A stretch of 64,000 nucleotides of DNA. It comes from Histomonas meleagridis (taxonomy: Eukaryota; Parabasalia; Tritrichomonadida; Dientamoebidae). This document shows positions 18,028 to 27,179 of the stretch, piece by piece. Position 1 is the stretch's first letter; each line of letters begins with the position of its first letter. The translations under genes and the position numbers were made by a program. Below the pieces are notes generated by a model, which made no database searches, was not told the origin of the DNA, and worked only from the letters and a program-made list of their open reading frames with translations. The stretch spans positions 186,001-250,000 of the forward strand of contig WSYJ01000158.1 in NCBI GenBank assembly GCA_020186115.1. The letters run 5' to 3'.

Positions 18028-19737
18028 TCATAGCCAATTGTCTTCATCTTCTTTAACAATATCTTCAACTAAAGTATTTACGTCCTCCATTTGTTTTGTA
18101 CTTGATGTCGTCGAATTCTTAAATTGTAATTTTGAAGTCGATTTTTCTTTTTGATTACTACTTTTTATTAAGAATATAACAATTCCAACAATTATTAATA
18201 CAAATGCAATTGATCCGCAAATAATTCCAATCAATGCATTCGTTGTAAGTCCATTTGGTTGTGAAATGTTTGTGCGAAACATTGTAATGAAGTTTGAAAA
18301 ATAATTAAAATGTGTCGAATACATAATAACTGTGTAATCATAATAAACAAATTCGGTTTCTAAATAAGAAAATGTTGAATTAAATAAGGATAATGAAAAT
18401 GATTTTGTTTGCGTTTCAAAATAAGAAAATGAATACGCAATTGTCAATGTATATGTTAATGTATATGAATATGAAAATGTTATATCGTTTTGAAATGATC
18501 CAGTAAATGTATTAGAAAGAGAAAATGTGTTTGAAACAGAATATGTATCGCTTCGACTGAATGCGTGTGATGCTGAAAATGAAATCGTTGAAATTGGATT
18601 GCAATTTCCTTCTACACTTTGAACAACTTCTAAACTCCCAAATTTTTCATCTACATATGTTGGATATGTTATAACTGTTGCTGTAACATTATAAAATGCA
18701 GATTCTCCAATACTTGGTTCAGTTGCTCCATAATAATAAATGCATTGAAGATTGTAACAATTACCAAATGCTGAATCTCCAATTTCTTTAATTCCATATC
18801 CAAGTGTTAATATTATTAAATTAGAACATAATCCAAATACATAATCGCCAATTGTTGTGACTGAATTTGGAATTGTAATGTTTTTGATTGATGAACATAA
18901 TGAAAATGCTGATCCACCAATTGTTGTGACATTTTCTCCAAAAATAATTATTTCTAAACTTAAGCATGACGAAAAAGCATAACCTCTAATATCTGATACT
19001 GATTTCCCAAAATCAACTGAAACAACTGATGACCATCCTGAAAATGAACTGCCTGGAATTGAATAAATTCCTTCACCAATAATTATAAATTTTGTATCGT
19101 TTTTATATTGATTAATTTCATTAAAATCATTTGAATTTATTATTGTTAATGTTGAATTATCATAAAATAATTGAAAAGAATTCATGAAAAACATAACAAA
19201 AATTAAAACATTTTTATCTTTTTTCTTTTCGTTCGTTTTCAATTTGTTAATTAAATTTTTAACTTCATAAAGTAAAAAAAATCCCAAAATAAAAAAGTTA
19301 TACATCAGAACTTGAACAGTTTCACTGTATCTGAACATTTTCTTCATGAAACAATTATTTAGTGAAATTGGTATATGAGCATTTAATGAAAAATGATTAA
19401 ATACTAAAGAAAAGAATCTGAAATAATGTTTAACATATGAGATCGGTAATCCTAATAAAGAGAAATGAAACTGATGTTTTCTTGTGCTGTTAAATGGATT
19501 CGATTCATTATCTTTTAGCATAACAAAGTTTGTGACTTTGTTGGATACATTTTCTTTGTTATGGCATGAGAAAATAAAGTGGATATCCATTTTGGATTCT
19601 AAAGTAAGGCAAAACGATTGTTTGAGAGTTTGGAAAATAGATAATTGATCACGAAAAATCTTTGAACCTGAATTTTGTGGAGAGGTTTGTAAGAAGCAAA
19701 AGAAATACATGGGGAAAGCCATGAAGAAAAAACACAT
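18028..19737 (-). CDS. BspA-like LRR_5 surface protein, paralogue
   Basis: About 569 aa from the first in-frame ATG (19735-19737); the open frame reaches 19830 but begins with TTG. A hydrophobic start (MCFFFMAFPMYFFCFLQ) could be a signal peptide. About 170 residues unlike the neighbour follow, then the shared segment (signal-like helix, six BspA LRRs, start of stalk) nearly identical to the gene at 15367. After 'SVSNTFS' it diverges again: a different stalk, a membrane segment near 'ALIGIICGSIAFVLIIVGIV', and an acidic tail without the DPF motif. Surface location is inferred from the topology. The mosaic structure suggests exchange of the LRR cassette between paralogues. Confidence 0.78.
   Translation of the reverse strand: MCFFFMAFPMYFFCFLQTSPQNSGSKIFRDQLSIFQTLKQSFCLTLESKMDIHFIFSCHNKENVSNKVTNFVMLKDNESNPFNSTRKHQFHFSLLGLPISYVKHYFRFFSLVFNHFSLNAHIPISLNNCFMKKMFRYSETVQVLMYNFFILGFFLLYEVKNLINKLKTNEKKKDKNVLIFVMFFMNSFQLFYDNSTLTIINSNDFNEINQYKNDTKFIIIGEGIYSIPGSSFSGWSSVVSVDFGKSVSDIRGYAFSSCLSLEIIIFGENVTTIGGSAFSLCSSIKNITIPNSVTTIGDYVFGLCSNLIILTLGYGIKEIGDSAFGNCYNLQCIYYYGATEPSIGESAFYNVTATVITYPTYVDEKFGSLEVVQSVEGNCNPISTISFSASHAFSRSDTYSVSNTFSLSNTFTGSFQNDITFSYSYTLTYTLTIAYSFSYFETQTKSFSLSLFNSTFSYLETEFVYYDYTVIMYSTHFNYFSNFITMFRTNISQPNGLTTNALIGIICGSIAFVLIIVGIVIFLIKSSNQKEKSTSKLQFKNSTTSSTKQMEDVNTLVEDIVKEDEDNWL
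18520..19243. repeat. 724-bp block shared with 15940-16663
   Basis: The second copy of the BspA LRR cassette, offset 2580 bp, no indels, 12 mismatches counted. See the entry at 15940. Confidence 0.9.
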
Positions 19738-19830
19738 TTGTGAGAAAACTTGGGAACTTGTTAATAAATCAGTCAAAAACGATACAGAGAGCTTCAACCG
19801 CTTCGCCTTTTCGTGGTTTCGTTGGCTCAA

Positions 19831-20168
19831 CTTTAACGAATATGCGTTTTATTGTTTTTGCGATCGGAAGATGTTTACAAAGCTTTGTTAACAACACAAT
19901 GATTTTATGAAAAGTGACAGAAAATTACCTCGTTTCAATCATGAAAACAGCCAAAAAAATGAAAGAAAGAAGATGATATCGTTTGACATCAAAGAACAGA
20001 TTTTTGAATGATAATTGCTCGAAAAGTTTGTTTCAACACAATTAACAGATAAAGTGCATTGAATTTTGAATTAGATATTTCCATACAACCGTATCAATTC
20101 CTAAAACCGTTAAAAACACAATTATTCACTCTGTCAAATTTTATATAAGGCTATTGTGCTCACTGTAA
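19831..20168. other. Intergenic between divergent genes
   Basis: Upstream regions of the minus-strand BspA-like gene and the plus-strand ankyrin gene. AT-rich; no recognised motif or RNA gene. Confidence 0.4.
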
Positions 20169-21133
20169 ATGAATGAATGTATCAGTGGGAGCAGCGAACC
20201 TACATCTATCAAACAAATATTGAAAATACTAAATTATATTCAGCAAATTATTTATCATTTAAAACAAGAAAATCTTGAATCATCAGTTCAACAAACAACT
20301 CAATTATTTGACACAACTTCATCATGTTTATTAAACTTTAATCATTTGTCATATAGTTTATTCAACATTTTTTTTTCAAAGAAATAAATTTGATATCTAT
20401 GAAGAATATTTAAAATTGATTCAATCAAAAGAAGCGGAAATAAATGAAAGTTCATCGAAAATCTTTAAAATTTTGCTTAATTATATTTTAACTATAAAAT
20501 CACAAGAAGCAGATTATATAATCATTAATATGATTGAACATAATTTGTTTAATCCTAAAATTGTTCAAAACATTAGAAATCCATATTTTGTACATTATAT
20601 GAAAAAAGAAGATATAAAAAAATATGGTTTTCGTGAAGATATTATCAGTATCTTCGCCAATACTGAAGAGCTTTCAAAGAACAATTTTGCGATTCACAAA
20701 AAATTAATTATAGAAGGACATAATCCGAATGAAATTGCGAAAATAATTCGAAATGATGAAATCGAAAAACTTCAAGAAATATCATCACAAACAAATTTTG
20801 ATTTTAATCAAACAATCGATCCATCAGTTTATGAAAGATGTTCATTCATTAATCAATATAATGTTACATTAATTGATTATGCAGCATTTTTTGGATCAAT
20901 TAAATGTTTTAAATTTTTGCTTATGAATAGTGCAAATGTAGAAAACACAGGTAAATATGCAAATGCAGGTGAAAATAAAGAAATTATTCATTTATGCGAA
21001 CAAAATCATTCAACATTTCAAAATGCATATGAAACTGCAACTATGTTTCATTTAGATAATATCTTTAAATATCTTTATGAAAATAAAATTGTAGAAATTA
21101 ATAACTTAGAACAATTAGGAAAGGTATGTATTA

Positions 21134-22423
21134 TAGGGGGGACGGAAATGTTTTATCCTAAATATAATAGAATCGAAATAAAAGATTTTAATTATTTTTT
21201 TTAGGTTTACTTATGATAGTAGTTACCTTTGTTCTTTATCACCCATTGACATCTTTCAATCCATTCTTCAAAAACTTTTGCTAAAGTATCCTTTGAAATT
21301 TCACACAAAATTTCAGTTATTTTATCGTGCAATTGTTGAAAATCATCGAATTTTTCTCCTTCTAGTTGATTTTTTAAAAAACCAAATAAAAAGTAATCTG
21401 AAGGAGCAAGATCTGGTGAATATGGTGGCTGTGGAGCTTATTTAAAACCATTATCAACCGAAAATTTAGTTGGAGCTTTAGAGGTATGGGGAGATGCATT
21501 TTCGAAATGTAAAACATATGGGTTTTCATTGGGCTTTTTTCTTTGTGGGTATACAATTTGCTTCAAGGGTTTAATTATATTATCAATTCAATACTTTGAG
21601 TTAAATTCTTCACCATCTTTCATAATATCAACTATAAAGAATTGATCAATATTCCAAAAGATAGTTACCATATATTTTATAGTGTCAATTTTTGTATCGA
21701 TAATTTCAGGTAAATTATCTTATGATTGTGACCACATATGCTTGTGATCATATGATAAGAAAAACCATGATTCATCCCCAGTTATGATTTTATGGAAACC
21801 TTTTCTCTTATCAACTTTTAAGATATCAAGAAGCTCAGTTGCTTTTCGCACTCTTTCTTCTTTCATTTCACATGTCAGTTCATATGGAACCACTCTTAAA
21901 TTATAATAATGGTAGCCTAATTTATTGAGGTGATCATTTATGGTGGATCGTGGTATAGATAAGGCTTCACTTAATGTATATGTCGAATGAAATGGTTCCA
22001 TTTCGAGTGCAGCCAAAATTTTTGAATCAATGAAATCAAGTACTGGTCTTCCTGGACTTTGAATGTTTGTTATTTCAGATCTCCCTAATTTAAATTGATG
22101 CACCCAATATTTTATGGTATTAATATCGAGTGCATCTTGGTGATAAACATCATCTGACTCTTGTTTAATTTGGCTGAGTTTGAAGCCTTTTCTTTTCAAT
22201 AAAAATATGATTGCTCTTTGTTCGACTTCCATAAAAATGAAAAATGTTTAAAAAGAATGACAATATGAAAGTTTATTTTTGACATTTTCTTGATATATAT
22301 GATATTTCTGGTCTCAAAAATTATATCATTATTATTACAGTCTTTTGTATTTTTATATATATAATTTTTATTAAAAAAAAATAAAAGGATCATATTTAGG
22401 ATAAAACATTTCCGTCCCCCCTA
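21134..22423. mobile_element. Mariner element 1 (1290 bp), inserted in ankyrin gene A
   Basis: Perfect 32-bp terminal inverted repeats lie at 21134-21165 and 22392-22423, beginning TAGGGGGGACGGAAATG. The target TA is duplicated at 21132-21133 and 22424-22425. These limits are supported independently: removing the element and one TA gives GTATGTATTATATGTGATAAT, which reads VCIICDN in the host frame, matching sister genes (CILYHNY). So the terminal TA belongs to the element, next to the duplicated TA. It encodes one transposase on the minus strand, broken by stops. Length and structure fit the mariner family known in trichomonads. Confidence 0.95.
21207..22232 (-). pseudogene. Mariner transposase, three in-frame stops
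   Basis: One frame of 342 codons from ATG 22232 to TAA 21207, the usual mariner length, without indels. The N-terminal HTH pair (MEVEQRAIIFLLKRKGFKLS... 'GRPVLDFIDSKILAALE') is intact. The catalytic domain has the first acidic residue in ITGDESWFF and the third in YSPDLAPSDYFLFG. The second sits in HFENASPH, where Glu replaces the normal Asp; spacing to the last Asp is 34 residues, as in DD34D. In-frame stops are at 21720-21722, 21588-21590 and 21438-21440. The copy is therefore dead, by stops and probably by the D-to-E change. Confidence 0.92.
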
Positions 22424-22562
22424 TATATGTGATAATTATGAAATTTTTTCTTTTTTACTTCAAGAAGGTATGAAAATAAATGATGATATTATAAATGAAG
22501 CAGCAATTGATGGAAATATATTTCTCGTTAAACATTTTCATGAAAGTTGTCAACTTCCAAAA

Positions 22563-24185
22563 GATATTTTAGTTTACTCAGCAGAGTCAGGAAACATTGA
22601 ACTTGTAAAATATATTTTAGAACAAAAAATAAATGATATTAACACTAAAAATGATATTGATTCCATTAATTTGAAATACATATTTTATATTTGGAAATTA
22701 TTTAAGATATTTAGCACAGCACTTGTACTTGCTTCAGAATTTGGTTATACAAAAATTGTGAAATTGCTTCTTGAACAAAAGGGAATTGATATTAATGCTA
22801 AAGATGATATTAATTTTGATAATTTTATATTTCAAAAATAATATTTGGAAATTATTTAAACTATTTAGAACAGCACTTATTTATGCATCTGATGAAGGTT
22901 ATACAGAAATAGTTAAATTACTTCTTGATCAAAAAGGAATTGAAATTAATGATAAAGATATCTATATGTTTTATTTGATATTATTTTTAATAATTTCATG
23001 TTTCAAAATAATATTTGGAAATTATTTAAACTATTTTTTACAGCACTTATTTTTGCATCTTCAAATGGTCATATAGATATATTTAAATTACTTCTTGAAC
23101 AAGAAGGAATTGATATTAATGCTAAAAATATTTATTTGTTTTATTTAAAATTTATTTTAATAATTTTATATTTCAAAATAATATTTGGAAATTATTCAAA
23201 TTATTTTATTCAGCACTTATTTATGCATCTTGGAAAGGTCGTACAGAAATAGTTAAATTACTTCTTGAACAAGAAGGAATTGATATTAATGCTAAAAATA
23301 TTTATTTGTTTTGCTTAGAATTTATTTTAATAATTTTATATTTCAAAATAATATTTGGAAATTATTTAAATTATTTAATACAGCACTTATTTTGGCATCT
23401 TTAAAAGGTTATTCAGAAATAGTTAAATTACTTCTTGATCAAAAAGGAATTGATATTAATGCTAAAGATATTCATATGTTTTATTTGATATTATTTTTAA
23501 TAATTTAATATTTTAAAACAATGTTTGGAAATTATTACAAATATTCAAAACAGCACTTATTTGGGCATCTGAAAAAGGTCACACTGAAATAGTTAAATTA
23601 CTTCTTGAACAAGAAGGAATTGATATTAATGCTAAAAATATTTATTTGTTTTATTTAAAATTTATTTTAATAATTTTATATTTCAAAATAATATTTGGAA
23701 ATTATTCAAATTATTTTATTCAGCACTTATTTATGCATCTTGGAAAGGTCGTACAGAAATAGTTAAATTACTTCTTGAACAAGAAGGAATTGATGTTAAT
23801 GCTAAAGATATTTATTTGTTTTATTTAATATTTATTTTAATCAATTAATTTTTCACAATCATACTTGGGATTTATTCAAAACTTACAATACATCACTTAT
23901 TATTTCAGTTGGAAGAAATCATATTGAAATAGTTCAGTCACTTCTTACACAAAAAAGAATTGATATTAATGCTAAAAATATTTATATGTTTTATTTGAAA
24001 TTTATTTTAATAATTTGGTGTTTAAAAATAATATTTGGAAATTCTTTAACACATTTTGGTCAGCATTGATGATAGCTATTGATGAAGGTAATGAAGATAT
24101 AGTTAAACTACTTCTTAAGCAAGAAGGAATTGATGTTGTTAAAAAGAATATTATTTTGTTTTATTTAACGATTTGGATTAAATGA
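22563..24185 (+). repeat. Ankyrin tandem array A, 170-bp period
   Basis: Ankyrin unit starts (codon for T of TALI) fall at 22563, 22716, 22870, 23040, 23210, 23380, 23550, 23720, 23890 and 24060. From 22870 on every interval is exactly 170 bp. Each unit has about 93 nt of open ankyrin codons (TALIxASxxGHTEIVKLLLEQ.GIDINAKNI) and 77 nt of AT-rich spacer. As 170 is not divisible by 3, neighbouring units are in different frames. The earlier intervals are 153 (open through the spacer) and 154 (153 plus one A in a poly-A run). Units at about 23100-23290 and 23610-23800 are almost identical, a 510-bp (three-unit) higher-order repeat. Confidence 0.9.
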
Positions 24186-24573
24186 CTCTCTAACTAAGTA
24201 AATCTCACAAAATTCTTGTTTAAAATATAATAAGTAAAGAAAACATAATTGTCTTCCAATAACTTTGGTCTTTCATTTTCTTTGAATATTTTTTCATTAA
24301 GTAATTATAATTACATATGTAACATTACAATGAGTGGATGAATCTTTAGTTTCATTTAATGCATTATATGGTACTTTAATCTTTTTAATTAAAATGTTGT
24401 TGTATTACGCAATTTTTTTTATGAATATTTCCTTGTTTTAATGTATTTAAACATTTTTTTATTCAGACCAAGAGTAGTTTGTGATATACAATCATTTAGC
24501 ATATTGTCAATAAATTCTTTAATGGCATTAACTTCTCTCTTTCTGTTAACGAATAAACCGTATTCAAAATTTA
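24186..24573. other. Intergenic, no gene seen
   Basis: AT-rich spacer between ankyrin genes A and B, which run in the same direction. No recognised feature. Confidence 0.4.
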
Positions 24574-26070
24574 ATGAACAAATATGAATATTCAAATCAA
24601 AATCAGAAAGAATGGGAAACACTTCTGTTACTTAAGCATCTAGTTTTTAATGTACACAAAGAAAATCTGACTCAAGCCTTAATTTTCCTAAATGAAAGAT
24701 CTTGTGAAAATTATCCATTATCTTTTAATTTAATTATTAGTCAAATGATATATATATCAAATTTTATAAGAACAAATGATTCCAATATATTTTTGAACTT
24801 TATTGAAGAAATTCAAAAAATTGAAGAAAATAATAAAATTAAAACAAAAATTTTAAATGTATTTACACAACTTCTTCTTGATAATCAGACAAAAGAAGCA
24901 TATTTTATAATGGAAAAAATGATCAAAAGAAATTTAGTTGATATAAATATTACTTCAGAGTTACATTCAAAGTTTTTTGCTCATTACAAAAAAGAATCAG
25001 AGAATAAAAAAGAATTCTATCATGACAAAATAGAGGAGAATTTTTTAAATAATTATAAAGAACTTTCAAAGAATGATTGGGAACTTCATAAACAATACAT
25101 TGAAGAAGGACATAATCCAAATGTAATTGAAAAAATAATTCGAAGAGATGAAATAGAAAAACTTCAAGATATATCATCACAAAATAATTTTGATTATAAT
25201 CAAACAATAAAACCATCACTTTATGAAAAATGTTCATTTATTAATACAGCAAATGTTACATTAATTGATTATGCAGCATTTTTTGGATCAATCAAATGTT
25301 TTAAATATTTACTTATGAATGGTGCAAATGTAGAAAACACAGGTAAATATGCAATTGCATGTGGAAATTTAGAAATTATTCATTTATGCGAACAAAATCA
25401 TTCAACATTTGAAAATGCATATGAAACTGCAATAATGTTTCATCAAAATGATATATTTAAATATGTTTATGAAAATAAAATTGTAGAAATTAATAATATA
25501 GATGAATTAGGGAAGAGTTGTATTTTATATCATAATTATGACATTTTTTCATTTTTACAAGAAAATGGAATGAAAATAAATGATGATATTAAACGAAGCT
25601 GCAAGAATAGGAAATATATTACTTATTAAATACTTTCTAAAAGAAAAACAACTTCCAAAAGATATTCTGATTTATACAACAAAGTCAAGAAATATTGAAC
25701 TTGTTCAATTTATTTTAGAACAAGAAGGAATTGACATTAATGCTAAAGATGTATATTCGTTTGATTTGAAATTTATTCTATTGATTTAATATATAAAAAT
25801 AATTTTTGGAACTTTAATATGTTGTTTGAAACATCACTTATATATGCATCTAAAAATGGTTATGTAGAAATAGTGAAATTACTTCTTAATCAAAAATATT
25901 TGTATTTTTTGTTTAAATTTTATTTATGCTTTTTGATATTTGAAAGAAATATTTGGAAATTCTTAATAATATTTTGGACTGCACAAATGAAAGCATCTTT
26001 TAATAATCACTTGGAAATATTTATTTTGTTGGAATCTCATAATAAAAATAACGAAATTCGTAAACAGTAG
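24574..26070 (+). pseudogene. DUF3447/ankyrin gene B, 2-nt deletion
   Basis: The first frame (24574-25629, 351 aa from ATG) carries the family's N-terminal helical region and the DUF3447 core ('NVTLIDYAAFFGSIKCFKYLL', 'GNLEIIHLCEQNHSTF', 'GMKINDDI'). At about 25592 the sequence reads GATATTAAACGAA where sisters have GATATTATAAACGAA, so two bases are missing and the frame changes; the protein continues as 'LNEAARIGNILLIKYFLKE' (25580-25789). Ankyrin unit starts follow at 25661, 25831 (170 bp) and 25978 (147 bp). In the last interval a 23-nt loss around LLLNQK makes the spacer read through, giving an open frame to the TAG at 26068. Expression is doubtful. Confidence 0.75.
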
Positions 26071-26471
26071 TAAAATCCTTTCAATAAATTTAAAGCTAGA
26101 GTTTTTTTAAAAGCATTATTTTTATAAATTTTATATATTAATCAATTAATTAATCACACATTTCATATGATGAATTTCATGTATTTCCTTATTCAGAAAT
26201 TACTATTATTTGTGGGATAGTTACAAATAGTATTCCTGAATTGTCAAAAGAGAAGAAAATTATTTCAGTACAACTCTCAAATCTGATGACGATCATTTTT
26301 ATTCAACTTTTGAAGTACCCTAAAATAGGGCACCCTAACGAAATGGGAGTTCGTTTAAACAAACTTCACTGTGAAGTGATGTCACTTTTTAGTTGGCGCA
26401 ATGAGTGAATTTGGGCAAATAGTATGTTTTTTTATTAACTCCAGTTAGGTGAATACATTGATAGGGCAGTA
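26071..26471. other. Intergenic with CRE-like palindromes
   Basis: Upstream of the small basic protein gene. Contains CCCTAAAATAGGG near 26318-26331 and two overlapping palindromes at 26363-26387. No gene. Confidence 0.45.
26363..26387. promoter_or_regulatory. Overlapping palindromes upstream of 26472 gene
   Basis: ACTTCACTGTGAAGT (26363-26377) and AAGTGATGTCACTT (26374-26387) overlap by four bases. The core TGATGTCA resembles a bZIP (CRE-like) site. They lie about 85 bp before the ATG. A role as a transcription-factor site is inferred. Confidence 0.35.
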
Positions 26472-26786
26472 ATGGCATTGGATCAACTTGCAACAGCATC
26501 AGAAAAATTCGTTTCTGATTGTATTGAAAATGGTTTTGCAAAACCACATCCAGCAGACGAACTTCGAAAAAAGAAATTACTCGAGCTATCCACTAAACCC
26601 CCAGAAGAACCTAAAAAGAAGAAAAGGAGATCAAAGAAGCATGAAGAAGCCAAAGAGACTAACGAAGAACAAAAAGTAGAACAGAAACAAGAAACAGAAA
26701 CAGAATCAGAATCCCAGCAAACACAAGAAGGCGGGTCTGAACCAAGTTCCCAAAGAAGAAGAAGGCATCATAAAAAAAGTCAGTAA
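26472..26786 (+). CDS. Small charged protein, function unknown (104 aa)
   Basis: It starts with an ATG at 26472. The N-terminal 40 residues (MALDQLATASEKFVSDCIEN...) look like a short folded helical segment. The rest is disordered, with Lys/Arg- and Glu-rich stretches (EEPKKKKRRSKKHEE) and a C-terminus of RRRRHHKKSQ. The basic clusters could act as nuclear localisation signals or bind nucleic acid. No family recognised. Better-balanced codon use in the first third supports coding; the low-complexity end alone would not. It stands alone between the ankyrin genes and the tether gene. Confidence 0.6.
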   Translation: MALDQLATASEKFVSDCIENGFAKPHPADELRKKKLLELSTKPPEEPKKKKRRSKKHEEAKETNEEQKVEQKQETETESESQQTQEGGSEPSSQRRRRHHKKSQ

Positions 26787-27179
26787 ATTTTGATCAATTT
26801 CAATAATTATTTTATATTTAAAAAATTACAACTATCAAAGTATCAAAGTAACCCAGTCCATAATTTTTGACCACGTTTATTGATCAGTGATGTTATTCAA
26901 CATCATGTTCTCATGTGATTTAAAGAAAAAGAAACGAAACATAGGTTGCATATAACAATGGAATTTGATGGTCATATTTGTCTTTCCAAAAAAATATGAA
27001 TAAAAATAATGGAAATTTTAGTATTTAATGATAACAAAAAAATTTAAATAGAAATTAGTTAGCAATACCAAAGTAGGTTCTGCAACAATAGTTATAGATG
27101 TTAAACACCATGGTATATGATAAAATCAGCGTTGAGATAAAAACTGTCTAATTAGTAAAAATGAACGTTAAAAATAAAA
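26787..27179. other. Intergenic, promoter of tether gene
   Basis: AT-rich; AACGTT at 27164-27169, 11 bp before the next ATG. No gene seen. Confidence 0.4.

Larger units (their letters stand above)
20169..24185 (+). pseudogene. DUF3447/ankyrin gene A, frameshift plus mariner insertion
   Basis: The gene opens with an ATG at 20169 (MNECISGSSEPTS...). A run of nine T at about 20368-20376 shifts the frame; eight T would continue straight into 'QRNKFDIYEEYLKLIQSKEAE'. The frame from there (20416-21130) holds the DUF3447 region ('NVTLIDYAAFFGSIKCFKFLL', 'GENKEIIHLCEQNHSTF'). A mariner element then interrupts codon 'VCI|ICDNYEIF'. The gene resumes at 22426 (22470: MKINDDIINEAAIDGN) and ends in an ankyrin array whose last unit stops at 24183-24185. 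Members are presumed cytosolic scaffold proteins; partners are unknown. Array units fall in alternating frames (see repeat 22563). Confidence 0.75.

Noticed and set aside
22870-24060. Canonical GT-AG introns in the 170-bp ankyrin units
   Set aside because: A GT (in TTGTTTTATTT) and an AG (in ACAGCACTT) exist in many units, but splicing there would not keep frame (170 minus 76 is 94), and units at 23890 and 25831 lack the AG. No GTATGT or ACTAACACACAG-type trichomonad signals are present.
26318-26340. CCCTAAAATAGGG as a remnant of a mariner terminal repeat
   Set aside because: Only the TAGGG ends match; the inner sequence fits neither mariner end found here.
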